The notes below the pieces were generated by a model. It was given only the letters and a program-made list of their open reading frames with translations. It was not told the DNA's origin and did not search any database. Shown piece by piece: positions 17,201-25,771 of a stretch of 64,000 nt of DNA (position 1 is its first letter; every line of letters begins with the position of its first letter). A program made the position numbers and the translations under genes. The DNA is from Bacillota bacterium (GTDB lineage: Bacteria; Bacillota; Clostridia; Lachnospirales; Lachnospiraceae): positions 124,001-188,000 of the forward strand of contig JAEWCQ010000033.1 in the NCBI GenBank assembly GCA_023390555.1, given 5' to 3'.

Positions 17201-17798
17201 GAGCGGGCACATGGAGGCCGTCGGCTATGACTTATACTGCAAGATGTTAAATGAAGCCGTAAAGAGTGCAAAAGGCATTGCTCAGGAAGAGCAGTTTGAG
17301 ACATCCGTGGATGTGAAGCTGGATGCATTCATACCGCCGTCCTATATTCCGAACGAGTATCAGAAGCTCGATATCTATAAGCGGATTGCCGGAATTGAAA
17401 ATGAAGAGGAAGGCGAAGAGATGCTGGAAGAACTGATCGACCGTTTTGGAGATCCGCCGAAATCCGTGACCAATCTGCTTTTGATCGCACAGCTCAAGGC
17501 CAGGGCACATCAGGCATATATCCGTGAGATTATACAGAAGGGAATGGAATTTAAGCTGGTGCTGTATGAACGGGCCAAGATCGATGTGGCAAAAATACCG
17601 GAACTGGTTGATTGCTACAAGACCAGATTGAAATTCCTGCCGGATGTGAAGGGTCCTTATTTTCTGCTTCAATTTAAAGTGAATGACAGGAAGGATCAGC
17701 CGGATACGATTTCACTGTTGGAAACGTTTCTGGCAGATGCGTTTTCCATTCTTGTGAAAAAGGACGAAAAGCCGTTAAAACAGGCCGATGAAACATAA
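14238..17798 (+). CDS. mfd: Transcription-repair coupling factor
   Basis: Mfd displaces RNA polymerase stalled at lesions and recruits UvrA. At 1186 aa all domains are present: UvrB-like N-terminal region, RNA polymerase-interacting CarD-like domain (GDYVVHENHGLGIYRG, about residue 508), helicase domain with Walker A GDVGYGKTEVA (about 653) and DEEQRFG (about 754), RecG-like TRG region (RGRVGRSNRTAYAFL) and the C-terminal regulatory domain. The start ATG at 14238 follows AGGAAAGGG. It ends the glmU-pth-mfd operon. Confidence 0.97.
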   Translation: MKAFLQPVEELEELQEARKKVKASCGIVQISGCMDAQKSHMIYSLDDGFKNKIIVTFSEQKAREIYEDYRFFDRNLLTYPAKDILFYQSDIRGNLLTKERIQVLKQLAGKKPVTVITTYDALMNRMADPDNFISAVQKIAVGDELHLEEMSRKLVQMGYVKNYQAQAPGEFALRGGILDIYPLTEENPYRIEMWGDEIDSIRSFDAESQRSIENLDTVTIYPAAEFVLTREAADAGILKIEKESKKVEKKFREEMRTEEANRVKTNFESLKEEVEELGGGANIDSSIPYFWDNSVSLLDCFDKTETIVFLDEPVRLLEQGRVTEQEFSESMKQRLEKGYILPGQMEALYTSTEIRARFSGMHCIAMAVLDMKVNELNIMSRYHIQAKSVNPYNNSFELLVKDLTRYKKNGYRVIVLSGSKTRAEHLAKDLMEEGLNSFFSEDYNHIVKPGEIMTAYGKVKRGYEYPMLKFVVISESDIFGSEKKKKKRRIYEGEKIQSFSDLNIGDYVVHENHGLGIYRGIEKVEVDKTVKDYIKIEYAKGGNLYILATQLELIQKYAGSDAKKPKLNRLGSMEWNKTKTKVRGAVKEIAEELVQLYAVRQNREGFVYGSDTVWQREFEEMFPFEETEDQELAIDATKKDMESTKIMDRLICGDVGYGKTEVAIRAAFKAVQEGKQVVYLVPTTILAQQHYNTFVQRMKDFPVRVDLLCRFRSSGEQKKTVEDLKKGMVDIVIGTHRVLSKDVQFKDLGLLIIDEEQRFGVAHKEKIKQLKNNIDVLTLTATPIPRTLHMSLIGIRDMSVLEEPPMDRMAIQTYVMEYNEEMVREAIHRELARGGQVYYVFNRVNQIADMAVKLETLVPDASIAFAHGQMREKELEDIMYRFINGEIDVLVSTTIIETGLDISNVNTMIIHDADNMGLSQLYQLRGRVGRSNRTAYAFLMYRRDKMLKEIAEKRLAAIREYTELGSGFKIAMRDLELRGAGNLLGAQQSGHMEAVGYDLYCKMLNEAVKSAKGIAQEEQFETSVDVKLDAFIPPSYIPNEYQKLDIYKRIAGIENEEEGEEMLEELIDRFGDPPKSVTNLLLIAQLKARAHQAYIREIIQKGMEFKLVLYERAKIDVAKIPELVDCYKTRLKFLPDVKGPYFLLQFKVNDRKDQPDTISLLETFLADAFSILVKKDEKPLKQADET

Positions 17799-17816
17799 AA
17801 AAGTCACAATATCTTC

Positions 17817-17845
17817 TTGCGGCTTGTACCAAAAAGAATTATAAT
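17817..17845 (+). promoter_or_regulatory. Promoter of the PrsA-like lipoprotein
   Basis: TTGCGG (17817-17822), 17 nt, TATAAT (17840-17845), 36 nt ahead of the start codon. Confidence 0.65.
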
Positions 17846-17880
17846 GAAGCAGTGAGTAAAATACAGGAGGAATCTCTATT

Positions 17881-18996
17881 ATGAGAATGAAGAGACTAAC
17901 GGCTCTGGCTCTTGCCGGAACTATGGCGGCATCTGTAATGTTGGCAGGATGCGGAAATGGTATAGATCAGGATGCAGTAGCTGCAACCTTAGGCGATAAG
18001 GAAATCTCACTTGGACTTGCCAATTTTATGGCACAGTATCAGGCTATTACTTACGACAGTTATTATATATCTTATTACGGGGAAGACATGTGGTCACAGG
18101 ATCTTTCGGGCTCCGGAAGCACATTGACCGAGCAGGTGAAATCAGACGTGATGGACCAGCTGGAGACAGATTATCTGCTGGAACAGCATATGGACGATTA
18201 TAGCGTGGAAATCACTGACGATGAGATAACAGCCATTGAGAAAGCGGCAAAGCAGTTCATGGAGGATAATGAAGGTGATGCGGCAGAGGCGATGGGCGCA
18301 ACCGAAGACAATGTAAAAGAGATGCTGCGTCTGAATCTGATTCAGCAGAAGATGAAAAATGCAATCGAGGCAGAAGTAGATACGGAGGTCACGGATGATG
18401 AGGCTGCACAGAGAACGTTCAGCTATATCCATGTAAGCACCGACGGCTACTATGATGATGATAATAATTATGTGGATTATACGGATGAGGAAAAGGCTGC
18501 ACTTCCGGACAAGATGAATGAGCTGGCAGCAGCTGCAAAAAGTGATTTTGAAGGCGCTGCAGAACAGTATGGATATGATGTGAGTACTTATTCCTACGGT
18601 TCTGACGAAGACAGCATGGATGAGGCGGTTATTACCGCTGCGGATGCATTAGAAGAAGGCGGGATATCCGATCTGATCTCCACAGACAGTGATGGATATT
18701 ATGTGATTCGCCTTGACAGTGAGTTCGACCGTGATGCGACCGATAAGAAAAAAGAAGAGATTGTTTCACAGCGTCAAACCGATCATTATACAGAGGTAAC
18801 AGACGGTTACAAAGAGGATGCAAAATGGACGGTGAACGATGATACCTGGGCAAAAGTAAACTTCGATGAACTCTATACGATCAAACAGGATGACAGTACG
18901 GAAGCTACTGAAAGCACAGAGACTGCGGTAAATACAGAGACTGCCGTAAATACGGAAGCGATCGTAAATACCGAAGCAGCGGTGAGTACGGAGTAG
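17881..18996 (+). CDS. Secreted PrsA/SurA-like foldase lipoprotein
   Basis: A lipoprotein signal peptide (RMKRL, hydrophobic stretch, lipobox MLAGC at about residue 23) anchors this 371-aa protein outside the membrane. Residues 35-165 resemble the SurA/trigger-factor-like chaperone core. Residues 175-300 (RTFSYIHVSTDGYYD and the DGYYVIRLDSEFD end) resemble a divergent parvulin-type peptidyl-prolyl isomerase. The last 35 residues are a low-complexity Thr/Glu/Ala/Val tail with repeated TEAVNTETAVNTE-like units. It probably helps fold exported proteins. Isomerase activity is uncertain. Confidence 0.78.
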   Translation: MRMKRLTALALAGTMAASVMLAGCGNGIDQDAVAATLGDKEISLGLANFMAQYQAITYDSYYISYYGEDMWSQDLSGSGSTLTEQVKSDVMDQLETDYLLEQHMDDYSVEITDDEITAIEKAAKQFMEDNEGDAAEAMGATEDNVKEMLRLNLIQQKMKNAIEAEVDTEVTDDEAAQRTFSYIHVSTDGYYDDDNNYVDYTDEEKAALPDKMNELAAAAKSDFEGAAEQYGYDVSTYSYGSDEDSMDEAVITAADALEEGGISDLISTDSDGYYVIRLDSEFDRDATDKKKEEIVSQRQTDHYTEVTDGYKEDAKWTVNDDTWAKVNFDELYTIKQDDSTEATESTETAVNTETAVNTEAIVNTEAAVSTE

Positions 18997-19093
18997 TACG
19001 AAACAGCCTGCTTTCCTCAAAATGAGGAACAGGAGTTGCGGTTAATCGAAGCAATTAGCGGGAGAAGCAGAAACATCAGAATAGAATAAAAGA

Positions 19094-19122
19094 AAGAGCT
19101 GTAGCGCAGAGCCACAGCTCTT
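19094..19122 (+). terminator. Terminator-like hairpin after the foldase gene
   Basis: Nine-bp arms AAGAGCTGT/ACAGCTCTT with an 11-nt loop are followed by CTTAAAT rather than a clean T tract, so termination efficiency is uncertain. Confidence 0.5.
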
Positions 19123-19206
19123 CTTAAATCATAGAAAAGAAAAAAGGACAAGAAAAATTTAAAAATAAAAAAAGAACAATTTTGGTAATAATAGAAAGAG
19201 GAAAAA

Positions 19207-19704
19207 ATGAAAAACATCGTATTGATCGGAATGCCGGGAGCCGGAAAAAGCACCGCAGGAGTGATTCTGGCAAAAGTGCTCGGATATGATTTCGTAGATT
19301 CGGATCTTGTGATACAGCAGAAAGAAGGAAGAATTCTCAGCCGGATCATTGCAGATGAAGGAACGGAAGGGTTTATCGAAGTAGAGAACCGCATCAATGC
19401 AGGACTTGATGTGACGCGTTCTGTCATAGCAACCGGCGGCAGTGTCGTATACGGAAAGGATGCGATGGAGCATCTGAAAGAAATCGGAAAAATCGTTTAT
19501 TTGAAGCTTTCTTACGATACGGTTTCAAGCAGGCTTCATGATATCCGAAATCGTGGAGTTGTCCTGAAAGAAGGGCAAAGCCTGAAGGATCTGTATGAAG
19601 AAAGAGCCCTATTGTATGAGAAATACGCAGATGTGGTTGTGGAGGAAGACGGACTTACGCTGGAAGATACTGTGGAAAAAGTACTGCAAATGAGTAAAGA
19701 ATGA
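19207..19704 (+). CDS. aroK: Shikimate kinase
   Basis: This 165-aa P-loop kinase phosphorylates shikimate in the aromatic amino acid pathway. Walker A GMPGAGKST is at residue 8, the shikimate-binding Asp is in DFVDSDLVI, and the conserved glycines are in IATGGSVVY. The usual FR-E motif is altered (GFIEVENRI), a variation seen in Clostridial enzymes. It stands alone, with no other aro gene nearby. Confidence 0.88.
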   Translation: MKNIVLIGMPGAGKSTAGVILAKVLGYDFVDSDLVIQQKEGRILSRIIADEGTEGFIEVENRINAGLDVTRSVIATGGSVVYGKDAMEHLKEIGKIVYLKLSYDTVSSRLHDIRNRGVVLKEGQSLKDLYEERALLYEKYADVVVEEDGLTLEDTVEKVLQMSKE

Positions 19705-20028
19705 TTCCTATAAAAATATACAAAATAGTAGAATTATTTTGTGATAATCGTAAATAATAAGGAAGACAGAAAGGTCCAAACGGCAACAAAAGTAACAAAA
19801 GATAAGTGCAGGAATACAATATATAAGATAGAAGTTGAAGGCTGTTTGTCTGCGTTCACCATGGAGAATACGGATACTGCAACAGTTGGAGGTGAAATCA
19901 TTCTATTCTTTCGATTACGGTGAGAATGGGGAAGCTCTGCCCATCACCGGGTTTACAAGCAGGAACAGATAGATTATAATGTTTATATATTTGTAAAAGA
20001 ATTGTAAAAAACTGGTAGCCAAAATAGC
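19705..20028. other. Intergenic region between aroK and murA with no clear gene
   Basis: A GTG-initiated 60-codon frame at 19741-19923 has no good ribosome site and no recognisable family. Otherwise AT-rich, with no convincing terminator for aroK. Confidence 0.4.
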
Positions 20029-20058
20029 TTGACAAAAGAGAAAAATAATTACTATAAT
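20029..20058 (+). promoter_or_regulatory. murA promoter
   Basis: A consensus TTGACA (20029-20034), 18-nt spacer and TATAAT (20053-20058) precede murA by 54 nt. Confidence 0.85.
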
Positions 20059-20112
20059 GTTGTGTTTGTATAAAAAAGTGATAGATTCGATATTTCATAT
20101 AGAGGTGTAATA

Positions 20113-21405
20113 ATGGAACAGTATGTGATTAAAGGTGGCAGTCCTTTGGTTGGTGAAGTGGAGATCGGTGGCGCAAAGAATGCGGCACTGGCAATTCTCG
20201 CGGCAGCAATTATGACAGATGAGACCGTAACAATAGATAACCTTCCGAATGTCCGTGACATTCATGTATTATTGAATGCGATGGAAGGAATCGGTGCAAA
20301 AGTAGAACGTATCAATACACACAAAGTGAAGATCAATGGCTCATTGGTTCATGATCTTACCGTTGCTTACGAGTATATTAAGAAGATAAGAGCTTCTTAC
20401 TATCTGCTTGGAGCATTGCTTGGTAAGTATAAACGGGCAGAGGTTGCGCTTCCAGGAGGATGCGATATCGGAAGCAGACCGATCGATCTTCATTTGAAAG
20501 GATTCCGTGCTCTGAATGCAAATGTGGATATTCAGCACGGACTTATTACTGCATCGGCAGAGAAGCTGATCGGCAGCCATATTTATCTGGATAAGGTATC
20601 CGTAGGGGCTACGATCAATATTATGATGGCAGCATCGATGGCAGAGGGCAAGACCATTATCGAGAATGCCGCAAAAGAACCTCATGTAGTAGATGTTGCA
20701 AACTTCTTAAACAGCATGGGAGCCAATATCCGCGGTGCGGGGACGGATGTTATCCGTATTGTGGGTGTAGAAACATTGCATAAGACTGAATATTCCATTA
20801 TCCCGGATCAGATAGAGGCAGGGACGTTTATGTTCGCTGCTGCCGCTACTGGCGGAGATGTTATGGTTAAAAATGTAATTCCAAAACATCTGGAGGCTAC
20901 GACGGCAAAGCTGCTTGAGATTGGCTGTGAGATAGAAGAACTGGATGATGCTGTACATGTCATGGCAAAGCATCCGTTACACCATACACAGGTGACGACA
21001 CTTCCATATCCTGGTTTCCCGACGGATATGCAGCCGCAGATGTCGGTACTTCTTGCTATCTCTGAAGGAACCAGTACCGTGACAGAGAGTATCTTTGAGA
21101 ACCGTTTCAAATACGTGGATGAACTTACCAAGATGGGCGCGCAGATTAAAGTGGAAAGCAATATTGCCATTATTACAGGTGTGACCGGTTATACCGGAGC
21201 AACTGTCAGTGCACCGGATCTTCGTGCCGGAGCGGCACTTGTCATTGCAGGTCTTGCAGCAGAAGGCATTACCGTTGTGGATGATATCTACTATATTGAA
21301 CGCGGATATGAAGAATTTGAGAGAAAATTATCCGGAATCGGAGCGCAGATCGAAAAAGTAAGTTCCGAAAAGGAACTTCAGAAGTTCAAGTTAAAAGTAT
21401 CTTAA
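20113..21405 (+). CDS. murA: UDP-N-acetylglucosamine 1-carboxyvinyltransferase
   Basis: MurA transfers enolpyruvate from PEP to UDP-GlcNAc, the first committed step of peptidoglycan synthesis. The 430-aa protein has the Lys-Asn pair in IGGAKNAALA (about residue 22) and the catalytic cysteine in LPGGCDIGSRPIDLH (about 117). Firmicutes often carry two MurA paralogues; only one is seen here. It starts after GAGGTG, is monocistronic, and ends in a strong bidirectional terminator shared with the convergent HD-GYP gene. Confidence 0.95.
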   Translation: MEQYVIKGGSPLVGEVEIGGAKNAALAILAAAIMTDETVTIDNLPNVRDIHVLLNAMEGIGAKVERINTHKVKINGSLVHDLTVAYEYIKKIRASYYLLGALLGKYKRAEVALPGGCDIGSRPIDLHLKGFRALNANVDIQHGLITASAEKLIGSHIYLDKVSVGATINIMMAASMAEGKTIIENAAKEPHVVDVANFLNSMGANIRGAGTDVIRIVGVETLHKTEYSIIPDQIEAGTFMFAAAATGGDVMVKNVIPKHLEATTAKLLEIGCEIEELDDAVHVMAKHPLHHTQVTTLPYPGFPTDMQPQMSVLLAISEGTSTVTESIFENRFKYVDELTKMGAQIKVESNIAIITGVTGYTGATVSAPDLRAGAALVIAGLAAEGITVVDDIYYIERGYEEFERKLSGIGAQIEKVSSEKELQKFKLKVS

Positions 21406-21414
21406 CCGGCATAT

Positions 21415-21446
21415 AAAAAAGAATGTGCATGCGCACATTCTTTTTT
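21415..21446. terminator. Bidirectional terminator between murA and the HD-GYP gene
   Basis: An A6-GAATGTGC-ATGC-GCACATTC-T6 palindrome serves both convergent genes. It touches the HD-GYP stop codon. Confidence 0.93.
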
Positions 21447-22521
21447 ATATGAGTGATTTGATATACAGCGGACTCTTGCAGAGATCCAGATAAGTGCCGT
21501 CATCCAGCTGAACCAGAGGTTTGGAAAGATGATTGCGGTTTAAGAGGATGATCTTGGCAGTCTGCCCATTGTCTAACATGACACGATTGTTCTGATATGC
21601 GGTTGCAATTCGCTCCAGGAATGTCAGAATGTATTTTGGCTTATATTTCTGCAGCCCGTCTTTTTCAAATTCGGTAATGACCTGAAACGGACAAAGCGGT
21701 TCCCGATAAGATCGTGCAGCTGTCATCGCATCGTAGACATCCGCAATCGCAATGATGAATGCATAGTCATCGATTTCATCCTGTGTGAGTCCCAGCGGAT
21801 AGCCGGAACCGTCACAGCGTTCATGATGCATGAGTGCTGCCTTTTTGATATGGGAATCCAGAGGCTGCTTTTTTAAAATATCGTAACCCAGCTGCGGGTG
21901 CTGTCTGACCAGGGCAAATTCTTCGTCAGTCAGTTTGGACTGCTTATTTAAAATCTCATCCGGGATTCTCGTTTTTCCGATATCGTGAAGAAGTCCGGCA
22001 AGTGTAAGCGTATCCAGATCTGCATTTGAGAAGTCCAGCCAGATGCCGATCATGCGTGAAATCAGTGCAACGTTTAAACTGTGCGCATAGGTGCTGTCGT
22101 TCACCTGGCGCATATTATGTAACATGTCAAAACATTCGATGGTCGTCCGTTGGGAACCGATCAGAGAAGCTGTTTCGCGCAGCAGCTCATCTTTATTTAC
22201 AGATCCACCTGATTGCAGAAATGCGTCAAAGCACATTTTTAAATCGTTGGTACGGAGTGTAAAGTCCACCTGAAATTTTTGAAATTCCGGACTGTTCTTT
22301 ATCTTTACAGAATAGGACAGCTGTTCCGCTGTCTTTCCGGAGGATTCGGACTGACCGTCCGAAATCTGTGCGCTCTTGATTCCGTAAAAATCCATACGCG
22401 AAATCAAGGCGGTAGTGAGTTCCACATTCGAATTGATGATTAACTGTCCCCGATGTGTTTTTACAGCTGCCGCGGTAATCATACCTGGCTTTAAGTCCTT
22501 GATTAGATACTCTTTCATCAT
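21445..22521 (-). CDS. HD-GYP domain phosphodiesterase (c-di-GMP type)
   Basis: The N-terminal roughly 110 residues (KDLKPGMITAAAVKTHRGQLI...) form the small domain often found in front of HD-GYP enzymes. The metal-dependent domain follows with HSLNVALISR, the HDIGK motif near residue 188 and HHERCDGSGYP near 251, then IADVYDAMTA. These residues are those of active c-di-GMP phosphodiesterases. It has no receiver domain or membrane segment. Transcribed from its own promoter at 22565-22593, divergent from metK. Confidence 0.88.
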   Translation of the reverse strand: MMKEYLIKDLKPGMITAAAVKTHRGQLIINSNVELTTALISRMDFYGIKSAQISDGQSESSGKTAEQLSYSVKIKNSPEFQKFQVDFTLRTNDLKMCFDAFLQSGGSVNKDELLRETASLIGSQRTTIECFDMLHNMRQVNDSTYAHSLNVALISRMIGIWLDFSNADLDTLTLAGLLHDIGKTRIPDEILNKQSKLTDEEFALVRQHPQLGYDILKKQPLDSHIKKAALMHHERCDGSGYPLGLTQDEIDDYAFIIAIADVYDAMTAARSYREPLCPFQVITEFEKDGLQKYKPKYILTFLERIATAYQNNRVMLDNGQTAKIILLNRNHLSKPLVQLDDGTYLDLCKSPLYIKSLI

Positions 22522-22564
22522 AAAAACCCCATTTTCATAACGTAAAATCCAGTAATATAAGTTC

Positions 22565-22593
22565 AGTATATTCTTTTAAAAATAAAAGGTCAA
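22565..22593 (-). promoter_or_regulatory. Promoter of the HD-GYP gene
   Basis: TTGACC (22593-22588), 17 nt, TATACT (22570-22565) on the minus strand. Confidence 0.75.
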
Positions 22594-22603
22594 GAACAAA
22601 CAC

Positions 22604-22632
22604 TTGACATTTTTCAGAATAAGGTGTATTTT
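22604..22632 (+). promoter_or_regulatory. metK promoter
   Basis: TTGACA (22604-22609), 17 nt, TATTTT (22627-22632), upstream of the SAM riboswitch and back to back with the HD-GYP promoter. Confidence 0.7.
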
Positions 22633-22669
22633 AACTGTCAGAGATTTGAAAATTCAATATTGTATTTTT

Positions 22670-22823
22670 CTCTTATTCAGAGTGATGGAGATACATAGGA
22701 TCGAAGAAGTCACGGCAACCCCTCTTTACGGAAGGTGCCTACCTGAGCGAGTAATCGAACAATAAGAGGATTTGATTATCTTTAGACTATCGGGTCCGCT
22801 TATTTTAGTAAGCGGATTTTTTT
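22670..22823 (+). promoter_or_regulatory. SAM-I (S-box) riboswitch with terminator, controls metK
   Basis: The P1 helix is CTCTTATT (22670-22677) with AATAAGAG (22761-22768). Between them are the S-box hallmarks GATGGAG, CACGGCAACC and GGTGCCTACCTGAGCGAG. The expression platform is a GTCCGCTTA/TAAGCGGAT hairpin ending in T7 (about 22795-22823). When S-adenosylmethionine binds, the terminator forms and metK is shut down, which is product feedback. Confidence 0.93.
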
Positions 22824-22875
22824 AGTTGGATAAAATAGAAAAGTAATAAAAAGCAAATGAGAGGAGAAAAGAAAG

Positions 22876-24063
22876 ATGGAAAAGTTATTATTCACATCTG
22901 AATCAGTAACAGAAGGACATCCGGATAAAATGTGCGACGCAATCTCAGACGCGATCTTAGATGCGTGTATTGCACAGGACCCAATGAGCCGTGTGGCATG
23001 TGAAGCCGCAAGCTGTACCGGGTTTGTATTGGTGACAGGAGAGATTACGACAAAAGCACAGCTTGATATCCCGGGAATCGTGCGTGAGACGGTAAACGAT
23101 ATCGGCTATGATCATTCAGAGATTGGATTTGACGGCCATACCTGTGCGGTAATGGTAGCATTAGACCGGCAGTCACCGGATATTGCAATGGGTGTAGATA
23201 AAGCGCTGGAAGCAAGAGAGAGCAAGATGTCCGATGAGCAGATTGAAGCAATCGGAGCCGGCGATCAGGGTATGATGTTTGGTTATGCGACGAATGAGAC
23301 AGAAGAATATATGCCATATCCGATTTCTCTTGCACATAAGATAGCTCTTCAGCTGACGAAAGTCCGCAAAGACGGAACCTTAAAGTATCTGAGACCGGAC
23401 GGAAAATCTCAGGTATCCGTAGAGTATGATGAAAACGGAAAGCCGAAGAGATTAGAGGCGGTTGTATTATCCACCCAGCATGATGAGGATGTAACGCAGG
23501 AACAGATTCATGCAGATATCAAAAAATATGTGTTTGATCCGGTTTTGCCGGCAGAATTAATTGATGAAAACACGAAATTTTTCATCAATCCGACGGGACG
23601 ATTCGTAATCGGCGGACCGCATGGTGATGCAGGACTGACCGGACGTAAGATTATCGTGGATACATACGGCGGATATGCACGTCATGGTGGCGGCGCTTTT
23701 TCCGGAAAAGACTGCACCAAAGTGGATCGTTCTGCAGCTTATGCAGCGCGTTATGTCGCAAAGAATCTCGTTGCGGCAGGGCTTGCTGATAAGTGTGAGA
23801 TACAGTTATCCTATGCAATCGGCGTTGCACAGCCAACTTCCGTGATGATTGATACGTTTGGAACAGGGAAGATAGCCGATCAGAAATTAGTTGATATCGT
23901 TCGTGAGAATTTTGATCTGCGTCCGGCAGGAATCATCCGGATGCTGAATTTAAGAAGACCGATTTATCGGCAGACAGCGGCATACGGTCATTTTGGCCGG
24001 AATGATCTGAACCTTCCGTGGGAAGCTTTGGATAAGGCAGAGGATTTGAAAAAATATCTGTAA
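22876..24063 (+). CDS. metK: S-adenosylmethionine synthetase
   Basis: MetK makes S-adenosylmethionine from methionine and ATP. GHPDKMCDAISDAILD at the N-terminus, GAGDQGMMFGYA (about residue 116) and GGGAFSGKD (about 273) are the family signatures. 395 aa is full length. A GAGAGGAGA ribosome site precedes the start. It is monocistronic under the SAM-I riboswitch and supplies the AdoMet also needed by SpeD elsewhere in this window. Confidence 0.97.
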   Translation: MEKLLFTSESVTEGHPDKMCDAISDAILDACIAQDPMSRVACEAASCTGFVLVTGEITTKAQLDIPGIVRETVNDIGYDHSEIGFDGHTCAVMVALDRQSPDIAMGVDKALEARESKMSDEQIEAIGAGDQGMMFGYATNETEEYMPYPISLAHKIALQLTKVRKDGTLKYLRPDGKSQVSVEYDENGKPKRLEAVVLSTQHDEDVTQEQIHADIKKYVFDPVLPAELIDENTKFFINPTGRFVIGGPHGDAGLTGRKIIVDTYGGYARHGGGAFSGKDCTKVDRSAAYAARYVAKNLVAAGLADKCEIQLSYAIGVAQPTSVMIDTFGTGKIADQKLVDIVRENFDLRPAGIIRMLNLRRPIYRQTAAYGHFGRNDLNLPWEALDKAEDLKKYL

Positions 24064-24132
24064 ACAGGTTTATGAAAGTTTTAGAATTATTTTTTTAAAA
24101 TTCATAGGAAATCAATTGATACATGGTATAAT

Positions 24133-24170
24133 AAATCATGAGAGTGCATGCTCTCATGATTTTTTATTTT
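24133..24170 (+). terminator. metK terminator
   Basis: A 12-bp stem AAATCATGAGAG/CTCTCATGATTT with a TGCATG loop runs into a T-rich tract. Confidence 0.9.
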
Positions 24171-24280
24171 TCGATAGGAAACACCTTGTCACATTAACAT
24201 GTGAAGGAACTTGTTACTGAAATGTAGGAAAGCTATAACTTTTCTGTTGATAAAATACCTTGCAGGAAGGATTTTGTTTC

Positions 24281-25771
24281 ATGAAGTTGAAGACAAGACT
24301 GATTATTTCGTTTTGTATTATTATTTTTGTGCCGGTTATGCTGGCAGGAGTTGTATTGTTCGGATTTCAGCATTTTCAGCTGAGGGAGATCGAGAAGACC
24401 TATGGAATGGATACGAACAACAACTATGCATATCTGACGAATTCCATACAGCTGCTGAACCGCTACACCAAAGAAATCTGCAGCAATCTTGTGAAGATAT
24501 CGCAGGAAAAGCCCGAAAAACTGGAGGACTGGACGTATCTTCAGACAGTCAATGAGAGTCTGGAGGACAAGTATTCCTATCTGATTGTTCGGAAAGACAA
24601 GCAGTTGATTTTTGACGGTGCGGATGTAAACGGCATTTCAGAAGAGAGTCTGCCTGATTATGGAAGCGGTGATTCCGATCCGGAGCCTGTTTGCTTTCTG
24701 GATGGAGATACGCAGGCACTTGTAAAACAGATCGATTTTGTTTATGATGACAATGCAAAAGGTTCACTGTTTGTTGTAACAACGACCAAGAGCCTGATTC
24801 CGGAGATGAAGGAATTGATCATTGATATTGTGGCATCTGTCATCCTGATATTGATCTTTACGGCGGCAATGCTTACGATATGGATTTACCGCGGTATTAT
24901 CGGACCGATCAAAAAGCTGGAGATTGCGACCCAGAATATCAAGGAAGGACATCTCGATTTTGTGGTGGAAGCAGAGAGTGATGATGAGATCGGAGAACTT
25001 TGCAATAACTTCGAGCAGATGCGTCAGAGGCTGAAAGAATCCACAGAGGAGAAGCTGGAAAACGAGAGTGAGAACCGTGTACTGATCAGTAACATCGCAC
25101 ACGATCTTAAAACGCCGATTACAGCGGTCAAAGGCTATTCGGAGGGACTGATTGACGGAGTCGCTGATACACCCGAAAAACGGGATAAATATATACGTAC
25201 GATATATAATAAAGCAAATGAGATTGACACATTGCTGAATGAACTGACACTATATTCCAAGATTGATACGAACCGAATTCCATATAATTTTAATAAGCTC
25301 AATGTCATGGAATATTTTGATGACTGCATCGAAGAGATCGGGCTGGATCTGGAAGCCAAGAATATAGGACTTTCCTATTTCAACTATGCCGACGATGATG
25401 TGATGATTATTGCGGATCCGGAGCAGCTCAAGCGTGTGATTCATAATATTATCAATAACTCGATTAAGTATCTGGATAAGCCGAAGGGATTTATCAATAT
25501 CCGGGTGAAGGATGTCGGTGATTTTATTCAGGTAGAGATTGAGGATAACGGAAAGGGAATTAACGGAAAAGATCTTCCGTATGTGTTTGACCGCTTTTAC
25601 CGCGCCGATGCATCCCGTAACTCAGCGACGGGCGGAAGCGGAATCGGATTATCCATTGTAAAGAAGATCATAGAAGATCACGGAGGAAAGATCTGGGCAA
25701 CAAGTAAAGAATCAACCGGTACAATTATGTATTTTGTACTGAGAAAATATCAGGAGGTACCAAATGAGTAG
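24281..25771 (+). CDS. Membrane sensor histidine kinase with HAMP domain
   Basis: TM1 (about residues 8-28) and TM2 (about 180-202) flank an extracytoplasmic sensor of about 150 residues of unknown ligand. The HAMP segment PIKKLEIATQNIKEGHLDF follows, then the DHp helix with the phospho-His in ISNIAHDLKTPITAVKGYSE, and an ATPase domain (NIINNSIKY, DNGKG, FDRFYRAD, GGSGIGLSI). ATG at 24281 is preferred (GGAAGG upstream). It overlaps the response regulator gene by 8 bases. No transporter lies beside it, so the signal is unknown. Confidence 0.92.
   Translation: MKLKTRLIISFCIIIFVPVMLAGVVLFGFQHFQLREIEKTYGMDTNNNYAYLTNSIQLLNRYTKEICSNLVKISQEKPEKLEDWTYLQTVNESLEDKYSYLIVRKDKQLIFDGADVNGISEESLPDYGSGDSDPEPVCFLDGDTQALVKQIDFVYDDNAKGSLFVVTTTKSLIPEMKELIIDIVASVILILIFTAAMLTIWIYRGIIGPIKKLEIATQNIKEGHLDFVVEAESDDEIGELCNNFEQMRQRLKESTEEKLENESENRVLISNIAHDLKTPITAVKGYSEGLIDGVADTPEKRDKYIRTIYNKANEIDTLLNELTLYSKIDTNRIPYNFNKLNVMEYFDDCIEEIGLDLEAKNIGLSYFNYADDDVMIIADPEQLKRVIHNIINNSIKYLDKPKGFINIRVKDVGDFIQVEIEDNGKGINGKDLPYVFDRFYRADASRNSATGGSGIGLSIVKKIIEDHGGKIWATSKESTGTIMYFVLRKYQEVPNE

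Noticed and set aside
19741..19923. 60-codon GTG-started frame between aroK and murA
   Set aside because: No ribosome site or recognisable family; kept only as intergenic.
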